44,383 nt of DNA from positions 1 to 44,383 of the forward strand of contig CAZMNN010000022.1 in assembly GCA_964567665.1 (NCBI GenBank), in the 5' to 3' direction. Under the pieces are notes generated by a model. That model was given only the letters and a program-made list of their open reading frames with translations. It was not told the DNA's origin and made no database searches. The DNA comes from UBA1731 sp964567665. GTDB taxonomy: Bacteria; Verrucomicrobiota; Kiritimatiellia; RFP12; UBA1067. Shown here in pieces: positions 37,410-44,383 of the stretch; within the stretch, counting starts at the first letter, position 1; each line of letters begins with the position of its first letter. The translations under genes were made by a program, and so were the position numbers.

Positions 37410-39719
37410 ATGGACGAGGCAGACATCAGGAAGTACTGGGAATGGTGCGCAAGGCAGTACTGGCAGTACCAGCGGCGCAGCGCGTGGTCGTACAGATGGA
37501 AGGGCGCGACGCTGATAAGGTACGTGGAGAACGTGCCGGCAGACCCGGAGTTCGCGGCGGGGTTGATGGAATACCTGCTGACGGACGATTCGGTGCACGG
37601 AGGCGCATCAGGCGAAAGGGCGGGCGCGACTGTCTACAACAAACCGGCGAAGCTTGGAGACGGGTGGAAGGCGACGGCGGCGTGGTACGAGCAGCAGACT
37701 GACGAGCGCGTGAGCGCGACGGGGCTGAAGTTCATCCGCGTGTATCAGGCGCTGCAGCGGAACCCTGAGGAGGGTGAAGGGGACGGACCGTACGTGATGG
37801 AGGACGGATGCCGCTACAGGGTGACGTTCACATACCACTGGAACGCGGCGGAGCTTCCTGAACCGCCGAAGGGTGAAAGCGGCGTGTCGTACAGGCTTAC
37901 GGGCGTGACGAGGGACGACGAGACCGGGCTTTGGAGCTGCATACTGGAGAGGCGCGAGCGCGTGGAGCAGGAGGTGGCTGAATACACGAGCGGCAGGACG
38001 ATATACGCCGACACGCTTGAGGAGCAGCACATCGGGGTCAGGAAGGAAAGGCTCGGAGCGGCTGGCAAGGCGGCGGACGCGGGAGACGGCAGGGTCACAA
38101 GGCGGAAGGTGACGAAGAACGAGGACTGCACGTTCGACGTGGCGAACGAGACGGAGGTAGAGAAAGCCGTTGCGGGAGCGTCGGTGACTGTTTCGCGGGG
38201 GCTGAAGGCGACGGTGAAGACGGTCGAGGACAGGGGAATGGAGAAGCCGCTGTCAAGCGAAGGGCTGAAGATAGGCGAAAGCGTGACAAACGAAATGACG
38301 CCGGGCGGGAGATGGCGCAGAAGGAAGTCGGAGACGGTTGCGGCGGCGCCGGACGGGCCGATAGGCCAAGGGTGCGCGAAGACGGCGTTTGAACACAGGG
38401 AATCCACGACGACGATGACGGCGGAAGACCCGGAGGCGACGTGCGTGGAGGATGCGGGCGGCGGAGTGACGCGGACGGCGAAGGTGCGCAGGACGGAGGA
38501 AGGGGCGTACGAATGCGACGTTGAGACGCGGACGGAGAAGCCGGTGGCAGTAGCGACGGTCGAGGTGCGGCGCACGGTCGGTGCGACGAGGACAACGACC
38601 GTGAGCCGTTCGCAGACGGAGGCGGGCAGCGCGGAGGGGCTTGCGGTAGGAGAGCAGGTGCGCAGCGAGATGACGCCGGGCGGACTTTGGGACGTGACGA
38701 AGACGAAGAGGGAGCTGACGGACGGAAGGACGTACGGGTCTTGCACACGCGGAGCCTTGACGCACACGGACGTGAAGAGGTACACGTCGAAGAACGTAGA
38801 CGTGGAGGACGAAGTCGCCGCGCCGGAGGTGGTGAACGGGATAGTCACAACCAAGGAGGTGCGGCTGACGGAGGACGGCGCGACGGAGGTGACGCAGAGG
38901 TCGGTCCAGGCAAAGCCGATGACGGACAGCGTGGTGACGGGATCGACGGCCAGAAGCGAGACGACCGTAAGGTACAGGAACACGGCCAGCATAGAGGTGC
39001 CGGAGGCGGCGATCAACAGGGAAGTCCACGCGCAGGTGCAGACGAACGAGCACGCCGTAAAGGACGGCGTGGTCACGGTGACGGAGCATGTGCCGCAGAC
39101 GATCACGACGGAGACGGTGAACCCGCTGTTCAAGGAGAAGGTGACGGCGGGGGCGAACGTCACGGCGACGGACGAGGAGAACGGCGAACGGGGGAAGGTG
39201 GTATCGAAGAGAGAGACGCCGAACGAATACGGCAGCAGGACGCTGAGCAAGACGGTGCGCACGGCGATCGAGGCGACGAAGAGCGTGGAGTGGACGACGA
39301 CAGACGACAGCGGAACGTACAGCCACGCGATATACGTGTACCGGAACCTGAAGGATCTGCCAGAGATACCTGACGACAAGTACAGATGCAGCGTTTCGCT
39401 CAGCATAAACGAATACGGGCTGTATGACATGGTGATAAGCACCACGCAGAGGGTCGTGGACACGAGCGGAGGCGGAGGGCAGTCGCAATCAAGCACGGGG
39501 ACGGAACACCGGTGGCTGACATACCAGAAGAAGGACGGGAGGATGTACCGGAGAAAGGTTTCGGCGAACTACCTGATGCGGCGAGAGAGAGGCGGGCAGC
39601 TGCACACGTGCATACTTGACGGCGCGGAGAGCGGATTCGGATTCAACAGCCACGACAACGGAAGCTTTGGCATAAAGTACATGAACATAACGATCGGAGC
39701 GGAGATTGCGGTGCAATGA
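37410..39719 (+). CDS. Large repetitive tail-fibre-like or appendage protein
   Basis: A 769-residue protein. The N-terminal 60 residues are aromatic and helical (KYWEWCARQYWQYQRRSAWS), suited to docking. The centre is built of long beta-rich repeats: SEMTPGG/NEMTPGGRW units of about 115 residues occur at least twice, each followed by Thr- and Val-rich strands with TTT and EVRR. The C-terminal 130 residues (YRCSVSLSINEYGLYDMVIS) form a separate beta domain. GGGAGGG precedes the ATG. This domain pattern suggests a fibre or spike that binds the host, next to the CBM-bearing protein. Confidence 0.62.
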   Translation: MDEADIRKYWEWCARQYWQYQRRSAWSYRWKGATLIRYVENVPADPEFAAGLMEYLLTDDSVHGGASGERAGATVYNKPAKLGDGWKATAAWYEQQTDERVSATGLKFIRVYQALQRNPEEGEGDGPYVMEDGCRYRVTFTYHWNAAELPEPPKGESGVSYRLTGVTRDDETGLWSCILERRERVEQEVAEYTSGRTIYADTLEEQHIGVRKERLGAAGKAADAGDGRVTRRKVTKNEDCTFDVANETEVEKAVAGASVTVSRGLKATVKTVEDRGMEKPLSSEGLKIGESVTNEMTPGGRWRRRKSETVAAAPDGPIGQGCAKTAFEHRESTTTMTAEDPEATCVEDAGGGVTRTAKVRRTEEGAYECDVETRTEKPVAVATVEVRRTVGATRTTTVSRSQTEAGSAEGLAVGEQVRSEMTPGGLWDVTKTKRELTDGRTYGSCTRGALTHTDVKRYTSKNVDVEDEVAAPEVVNGIVTTKEVRLTEDGATEVTQRSVQAKPMTDSVVTGSTARSETTVRYRNTASIEVPEAAINREVHAQVQTNEHAVKDGVVTVTEHVPQTITTETVNPLFKEKVTAGANVTATDEENGERGKVVSKRETPNEYGSRTLSKTVRTAIEATKSVEWTTTDDSGTYSHAIYVYRNLKDLPEIPDDKYRCSVSLSINEYGLYDMVISTTQRVVDTSGGGGQSQSSTGTEHRWLTYQKKDGRMYRRKVSANYLMRRERGGQLHTCILDGAESGFGFNSHDNGSFGIKYMNITIGAEIAVQ

Positions 39720-40159
39720 CAGACGAGAAAACCATAGCCGAGAGGATCGGAGCGGCGGAGGCGGCGATTGCGCAGATGCGCATGGACACGCAGATGGGGC
39801 AGGAGATGCGGGAGGCGGAGGTGGATCACCTCTTTGGCGGGGAGCCGCCGCTTGTGCCGATAGGCGGCGATGGCGGCGGGGGGATGTTCGCCTGGGACGA
39901 GACGCAGAAGAAGATCGGCAGCGGAATGGTGATGGTGGGAAGGTCGTGTGTGGGGGTCGAAGGCACGGCGGCGAACACGGGCGACGGGACATACATGATC
40001 GAGGTGGACATGGAGACGGCTACGGCGAGCGTGGTTGCAACATCGGGCTGGACGCGGAGCGACGACGAAAAGGCATACATTCCGCTGTATGTGATCGCGA
40101 ACGGCGTGATTCAGACAGACATGAGGGGAATGTTCTGCGTACAGCGGTGGGAAGACTGA
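39716..40159 (+). CDS. Small appendage-associated protein
   Basis: A 147-residue protein coupled by ATGA to the fibre-like gene. Residues 1-38 are a helix (TIAERIGAAEAAIAQMRMDT) that could form a coiled coil. A Gly-rich turn (GGDGGGGMFAWDE) and a beta-rich domain follow. The position suggests a fibre tip, chaperone or collar protein. No family recognised. Confidence 0.58.
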   Translation: MTDEKTIAERIGAAEAAIAQMRMDTQMGQEMREAEVDHLFGGEPPLVPIGGDGGGGMFAWDETQKKIGSGMVMVGRSCVGVEGTAANTGDGTYMIEVDMETATASVVATSGWTRSDDEKAYIPLYVIANGVIQTDMRGMFCVQRWED

Positions 40160-40171
40160 AGGGAGGGACGG

Positions 40172-41260
40172 ATGATCACGAAAGCCGATGAATACCTTGA
40201 GGTCGACACAAGCGGGTGCGAAGGGTGCATAACGGGTGATCTGCTTCCGAATCGAAGCGAGGGAACTGACGGGAAGGGATGGATTATGAGATACGAGGAT
40301 CTGCTGTTCCTAAAAGAGGGGAAGATGGAGCGGCTACACTGGAAGGACGGCCCAGGGCAGAAGGAGACGAGGCCGCCGAGAAGAATATCCATAACCAAGG
40401 CGAACGAGGCGCTGCGTTTGATGGGCGAGAGAACCGGAGGGTTGAGAGAAGACGACTGGTGCGACGCGCAGACGCAGATAGGGGAGGGCGAGGGATGGAC
40501 GGGCGGCGCGGTGAAGCTGAAGGAGATATACAACGAGGGAAACAAAAATGATGTGATGGATGAAGATCCGAACTGCTTGAATGAATATGCCGGAATGGCG
40601 GTTGCGGTGGAGCTTGAGGATGCGGAGGTGAAGAATCACGTCATGTCAAGGGCGAACTTCCTTGCGGCCTACAGGAATTTGGGGAAGCTGACAAGGACAA
40701 CGGAAGACTTTTCAGTTGCGAATTGGGTGCGGACGAGGATGAAGGAAGCGCGGTTCGATGATGACGGCGAAATCGAGGAAGAGACGACATCAGATTGGCA
40801 CAACGGGGGCGGGAAACTGTGGGAAGAGCAAGCGAGCCACCTTGGCGCAAAAGTGATCGAGACGGAGAACGCGCTTCCGGAACTTCCGACAAGGCCGTAT
40901 GCGAAGAGGGCAAGGCTGTTGACGTACATGACGGCGGATTACTTAGAAAGAAAGGAAAAGGAAGATGAGGAAGGGAGCTACGCAGAAGAGAGACGGAGCA
41001 GGGCATGGACGGTTGCGATAGAGCTTACGGTGGGTGAGGGCGGCAAACTTGAATGGCCAGGCGACGTATGCGGAACGCTGGTTGACATGGCGTTTGGGCA
41101 GATGGGGAAGCAGAAGAACGGGATGCTTGCGCCGTTCGGGAAAGACAGCAACGAATCAAGGATGGCGGAAGTGATGATGAGTGGTTTGACGAATCTGATT
41201 GTGGACCATGAGTTCCCGGCGACGCCAGAGGAGGCGGAGACGGAGGGCGCTCAGGGCTGA
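40172..41260 (+). CDS. Phage protein of unknown function
   Basis: A 362-residue, acidic protein with no recognised domain. It starts ITKADEYLEVDTSGCEGCIT, has a central helical part (SRANFLAAYRNLGKLTRTTE) and an acidic, helical C-terminal half. GGGAGGG precedes the ATG. It is the last gene before the second late regulatory element. Possibly another appendage or assembly protein. Confidence 0.58.
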   Translation: MITKADEYLEVDTSGCEGCITGDLLPNRSEGTDGKGWIMRYEDLLFLKEGKMERLHWKDGPGQKETRPPRRISITKANEALRLMGERTGGLREDDWCDAQTQIGEGEGWTGGAVKLKEIYNEGNKNDVMDEDPNCLNEYAGMAVAVELEDAEVKNHVMSRANFLAAYRNLGKLTRTTEDFSVANWVRTRMKEARFDDDGEIEEETTSDWHNGGGKLWEEQASHLGAKVIETENALPELPTRPYAKRARLLTYMTADYLERKEKEDEEGSYAEERRSRAWTVAIELTVGEGGKLEWPGDVCGTLVDMAFGQMGKQKNGMLAPFGKDSNESRMAEVMMSGLTNLIVDHEFPATPEEAETEGAQG

Positions 41261-41336
41261 AAGGTGTCAATATTAACAGCAAAATGCCGCCGGGAAGCGT
41301 TTTGAGAGCGCATTCCGGCGGCGTTTGGATAGAATG
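41260..41336 (+). promoter_or_regulatory. Late regulatory element, copy B, with strong hairpin
   Basis: TGTCAATATTAACA (41265-41278) differs from the perfect palindrome of copy A at one base and lies in the same 27-bp conserved block. A hairpin follows (arm starting GCCGCCGGG at 41286 and arm ending CCGGCGGC at 41322; 13 pairs, one mismatch, 9-nt loop). TAGAAT follows at 41330, about 30 bp before the next ATG. The hairpin may end the upstream transcript while the element starts a new one. Confidence 0.62.
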
Positions 41337-41358
41337 GGTGAAAAAAGGAGGAAAGAAA

Positions 41359-42117
41359 ATGACTGAATGGGAACTTGAAGAGCTGCAGAAAAAGGCAAGG
41401 ATGCAGGAGGAGAGGGCGCAGGCGGAGTACGAGATAGCGCGGAAAGACCCGTACGCGGCGAGGATGAGGGCGGCGCACGAGAACGCGATGGAGCGTCACC
41501 ATTCGTTTGTCCAGTCTTCGCCGAACTCCCATGCGCCGTCGGAGCGGAAGGCGGCCGAGGAGTATTTCGCGAAGAAATGGGAGGACGAGCAGCGGCGGAA
41601 GCAGTTTGAGGAGGCGCAAAGGGAACGCGATACGCGGAAGGAGATTGCGGAGTACGAGATGATCGGAAAGCGCGACTACGGCCTATCCGGCGAGAGGGAA
41701 CGCGCAGAGGCGACGAAGTACGCAAGCGACAACACGCTGAAGGGCGTGGAACTGAAAGCCAGAAGCGATGTGGAGATAGCGAGGAACAAGGCGGAGGCAG
41801 ACGAGATCAAGAGGGAAAAAGAACGCATCTTGAAGCAAAACATAAATGAGAAGGAATGGAACACACGGCAGAAGATCGAGGAGACAAAGGCTAACGTGCA
41901 GAATGAAAAGAGCATTAGGGAGACGAATGCGAAGAAGACGATTGCGAAGGAACGCAACGAGAACATGGAGAGGATTAACGACAAGAAAATACAAATCAAG
42001 CAATTGGAAATAATGGCAGAAAAAGGCATTATAGAAGACGGAAAGGAAATTTATAAAAATGGCAAAAAGTTAAGATATGACGCAAAGCAAAAAAAGTGGA
42101 TAGAGGTGAAAGACTGA
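41359..42117 (+). CDS. Long coiled-coil protein, possible ejection protein
   Basis: A 252-residue protein that is almost all charged helix (ELEELQKKARMQEERAQAEY to KQLEIMAEKG), ending in DGKEIYKNGKKLRYDAKQKK. AAAGGAGG precedes the ATG. It lies directly ahead of the giant Ala/Gly-rich protein gene. Podoviruses commonly encode several helical internal ejection proteins in series, so this is a reasonable but unproven role. Confidence 0.6.
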   Translation: MTEWELEELQKKARMQEERAQAEYEIARKDPYAARMRAAHENAMERHHSFVQSSPNSHAPSERKAAEEYFAKKWEDEQRRKQFEEAQRERDTRKEIAEYEMIGKRDYGLSGERERAEATKYASDNTLKGVELKARSDVEIARNKAEADEIKREKERILKQNINEKEWNTRQKIEETKANVQNEKSIRETNAKKTIAKERNENMERINDKKIQIKQLEIMAEKGIIEDGKEIYKNGKKLRYDAKQKKWIEVKD

Positions 42118-42132
42118 TTGGCGGAGGAGAAG

Positions 42133-44383
42133 ATGAACAAGAAATCGTATACGACGGAGGAGCTGATTGCGGCTTTGGAAAGCGACGTCGAGCAGGAGAA
42201 ACGCGAACTGGCGGCGGATGGGGCAAACCCGGCCCGCGCCGAGCGCACAGGACAGGCGGCGGAGGGCGAGGAAGCGGCGGCAAATGTCGGGGAGAAGGAA
42301 TCGTATACGACGGAGGAGCTGATTGCGGCTTTGGAAAGCGACGTCGAGCAGGANNNNNNNNNNNNNNNNNNNNNNNNNNNNNNNNNNNNNNNNNNNNNNN
42401 NNNNNNNNNNNNNNNNNNNNNNNNNNNNNNNNNNNNNNNNNNNNNNNNNNNNNGAGCGCACAGGACAGGCGGCGGAGGGCGAGGAAGCGGCGGCAAATGT
42501 CGGGGAGACGGCAGAGCAGAGCGAGCAGGAGAAGAAGGCAGACCAGGCAAAGGCGGCGGCGCTTGAGGCGGAGCTTGAGAGGCGGCGGCGGAATGCTGCG
42601 GGAATGAAGGCGCAGACGACGGCGGGGGCGTTCGTCAAGGGGCTTGCGGCCGGTGCGGCAGAGGGCGCGGCGAAGGGCGCGGCGCGGGCGGCAAAGGCGT
42701 TTGCGACGCCGTTTGTGGGGCTTGCGTCGGGCGCGGTGCGCCTTGCGGGCACGCCGGTAAGGATGCTCGGATACGACGGCGTGACGAAGGCGGCGGAATG
42801 GATTGACGGAGCGTGGGGCAACTGGGGTGCGGACGCGCTGGAGGCGGGCTACTCGGATGCGCTGACCGACGTTGGAGCGGCGGGCGAAAAGATAGCCGAA
42901 ATCGCCGGAATGACGATGAGTTTCATGACGCCGGGGGTTGCGGCGAAAGCGGCGAACCTTGTGGCTGGCGCAAAGGCAGGGAAGATTGTCGCAAAGGCTG
43001 CGGAATGGACGCTTCCGGCGATGTTCGGGAACGACGCGGCGACGCGGACGTACGAGACGGCGAAAGCGAACGGGCAGAGCGAGATGCGGGCGTTGACGGA
43101 GGCGGCGGCGGACGGAGCGATAAACTTCATCGGATTCAGGCTGTTTGCGAACAAGGCGATCGACAAGTGGCTGAAGATTCCGGAGCTTCAGAGGAGCGCA
43201 CTGCCGAAGATCCTTCAGGATGCCGCAGAGGGGAAGGTGCGGACGTTCGCGGAACTGGCCAAGGCGGTGCGCAACGGGAGCGTAAGGCTTGCGGTTGCGC
43301 GGCGGCTGGCGGGGGCGGCGAAAGCGGGCGGCATAATGGCGGCGCAGGACTTCCTTTCGTCGTTCGCGCAGCAGTTCGCGGAGATGGACGTGCGCGAGGA
43401 GAGCGAACTGACGCCGGAGGAGCGCCAGGAGCGGGCGGCGCGGGAGGAGGCGTGGCGCAGCGGCGAGGGAGAGAAGCCGGCGGAGATGCGCGACGCCTGG
43501 GACATGGCGGCCGTTGCGCTCAAAAGCGGGCTTCACGGCGCGGCTGAGGGCGCACTCATGGAGGGCGTGCTCGGAGCGGGCGAGGTTGCGCTTACGCTGA
43601 GGGATTCGCGGAGGATGGCGGCGGAGGCCGTGAGGGCGATGGTGCGCACGGAGCGCGGACGCGACTTCGTTGCGCGGCAGAACCCGGAGGAGATGCAGGA
43701 GGTTGCGAAGACCGCGCTTGCTGGCGGCAAGGTGTCGGACGAGATGCTGGACAGGGCCGGACTGCCGCCGGAGATGCGGCAGAGCGACGTGCGGCGGCTT
43801 GCGTTCGACATGAGGCGCGACGCGGAGCGGGCAGGGGAGCGGGCGGCAAGGCTTGCGGCCGACGGCGTAAGGCTTGAGGTCGATGCGGAGACGGGCACGC
43901 TGACTGCATACGGCGTTGACGGCGTGACTGCGGAGCGAATCGACGGGCCGGACGGCAAGGCGGAGGTGGCGGTGAAGGGCATATCCGCCGGGAACGCGGA
44001 AACGGCGGAGAAGAGGGCTGCGCTGGCGGAGATGCTGGAGCAGACGGTGAGGGCGGCGGACGGGGCGCCGCTGAGGTTCGACAGCGCGGAGGCGAGGGAG
44101 ATCGCAGAGGTTGCGCTGCGCGAGCGCGTCCAGTCGCTTGAGGCGCAGAGGGCGGACACGGCGGCGGACAGGCTGACGGACGCGGCGCAGGAGCTTGCGG
44201 ACAGGGTGTTCGGCGCAGAGGCGGAGGTGCTTGTGCGCAGAGGTACGCAGGCGGAGGCGGACAGGGCGGCGCGGGCGGCGCTCGGACGCGACGCAGACGT
44301 CGCGGCGCTGCGCGACGCGGCGGGCGAGGTGCGCGGGATGTGGAACAGGCGCACGAAGGAGCTTGTGCTGTTCAGAGGGGCGA
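42133..44383 (+). CDS. Giant ejection-type/polyvalent protein, cut by the window end and by an assembly gap
   Basis: An open frame of 750 codons that continues past the window. It starts NKKSYTTEELIAALESDVEQ, part of a 52-residue tandem repeat with the hairpin element inside (ARAERTGQ). From about residue 160 it is Ala/Gly-rich and amphipathic (AFVKGLAAGAAEGAAKGAAR, ATPFVGLASGAVRLAGTPVR), like internal virion proteins that cross the envelope. Later parts are helical and Arg/Glu-rich. The last visible residues, EVRGMWNRRTKELVLFRGA, resemble the start of a zincin-like domain in large polyvalent phage proteins. The 100-N gap keeps the frame. GGAGGAG precedes the ATG. Confidence 0.68.
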   Translation, partial: MNKKSYTTEELIAALESDVEQEKRELAADGANPARAERTGQAAEGEEAAANVGEKESYTTEELIAALESDVEQXXXXXXXXXXXXXXXXXXXXXXXXXXXXXXXXXXERTGQAAEGEEAAANVGETAEQSEQEKKADQAKAAALEAELERRRRNAAGMKAQTTAGAFVKGLAAGAAEGAAKGAARAAKAFATPFVGLASGAVRLAGTPVRMLGYDGVTKAAEWIDGAWGNWGADALEAGYSDALTDVGAAGEKIAEIAGMTMSFMTPGVAAKAANLVAGAKAGKIVAKAAEWTLPAMFGNDAATRTYETAKANGQSEMRALTEAAADGAINFIGFRLFANKAIDKWLKIPELQRSALPKILQDAAEGKVRTFAELAKAVRNGSVRLAVARRLAGAAKAGGIMAAQDFLSSFAQQFAEMDVREESELTPEERQERAAREEAWRSGEGEKPAEMRDAWDMAAVALKSGLHGAAEGALMEGVLGAGEVALTLRDSRRMAAEAVRAMVRTERGRDFVARQNPEEMQEVAKTALAGGKVSDEMLDRAGLPPEMRQSDVRRLAFDMRRDAERAGERAARLAADGVRLEVDAETGTLTAYGVDGVTAERIDGPDGKAEVAVKGISAGNAETAEKRAALAEMLEQTVRAADGAPLRFDSAEAREIAEVALRERVQSLEAQRADTAADRLTDAAQELADRVFGAEAEVLVRRGTQAEADRAARAALGRDADVAALRDAAGEVRGMWNRRTKELVLFRGA
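42142..42510 (+). repeat. 156-bp tandem repeat containing the hairpin element
   Basis: The unit starting TCGTATACGACGGAGGAG at 42145 recurs at 42301, a period of 156 bp or 52 codons. The right part of a unit follows the gap from 42454. Each unit has SYTTEELIAALESDVEQE and ERTGQAAEGEEAAANVGE. Confidence 0.88.
42354..42453. other. Assembly gap (100 N) inside the second tandem repeat
   Basis: By comparison with the first unit, 43 bases lie between the last base before the gap and the first base after it. The true length is therefore probably 43 bp plus a multiple of 156 bp. Both 43 and 100 leave the same frame. Confidence 0.88.

Larger units (their letters stand above)
12530..44383 (+). mobile_element. 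Prophage, left portion (continues past the window)
   Basis: A run of phage genes in canonical order: integrase, small regulators, replication initiator, DnaB-type helicase, large terminase, scaffold-like protein, major capsid protein, portal, and appendage or ejection-type proteins. The left end must lie between the rpoN stop and the integrase start. I could not define attL because attR is outside the window. Base composition and codon use change at the boundary: the early region is more AT-rich, and the late region is purine-rich on the coding strand with many GCG, ACG and GGG codons. The large portal and the absence of a tape-measure gene suggest a podovirus. Confidence 0.92.

Noticed and set aside
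37814..39496. 560-codon minus-strand open frame over the fibre-like gene
   Set aside because: Ser/Val/Thr-rich composition explained by the complementary codons of the repetitive fibre. No start signal or domain.

Overview
The window joins about 12.5 kb of bacterial chromosome to the left 32 kb of a tailed-phage prophage that runs off the right edge. The chromosomal genes are GC-rich. They carry a GH78 rhamnosidase, a FucP-type sugar permease, a Tat-exported TIM-barrel protein, ExbB/ExbD and RpoN. That mix suggests a sugar-degrading, gut-type member of the Planctomycetota-Verrucomicrobiota group (Kiritimatiellota or Lentisphaerota-like), probably from a metagenome assembly. The taxonomic call is inference only.

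Chromosome (1-12530): a YafQ/DinJ-type toxin-antitoxin pair on the minus strand and a tyrosine recombinase, probably the end of a small island. Then come a sugar nucleotidyltransferase, an alpha-L-rhamnosidase, a xylose isomerase-like TIM-barrel protein, an RluA-type pseudouridine synthase, an MFS sugar permease, aldose 1-epimerase, ExbB, ExbD, PheS and RpoN. Rhamnosidase, TIM-barrel protein, permease and mutarotase form a plausible route for releasing, importing and equilibrating sugars.

Prophage (about 12.6 kb to the end): integrase with its own promoter; a promoter-leader-terminator unit ahead of a four-zinc-ribbon protein; a lone minus-strand membrane-protein gene whose promoter predicts a leaderless mRNA; a regulatory block of small DNA-binding proteins with three copies of a 14-bp palindromic operator; early genes of mostly unknown function; a replication block (initiator with a lambda-like origin inside its gene, then a DnaB helicase); large terminase; scaffold-like protein; major capsid protein; portal; a run of translationally coupled genes for proteins with N-terminal hydrophobic or signal segments; an XhlA-like membrane protein; tail or appendage proteins including two chitin-binding-like modules and a repetitive 769-residue fibre-like protein; a coiled-coil protein; and a very large ejection-type protein cut by the window end. 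No tape-measure gene and no endolysin are visible. The 710-residue portal and the terminal Ala/Gly-rich protein suggest a podovirus.

The most unusual signal is a family of dispersed hairpin repeats found only in the prophage, all in one orientation. They sit both between genes and in frame inside at least five proteins, in two reading frames. Both 100-N assembly gaps fall inside tandem repeats that contain this element. Joining the sequence across each gap restores or keeps the reading frame. A second striking signal is a 78-bp coding module shared by the minus-strand membrane protein and the giant ejection-type protein, about 27 kb apart and in inverted orientation.
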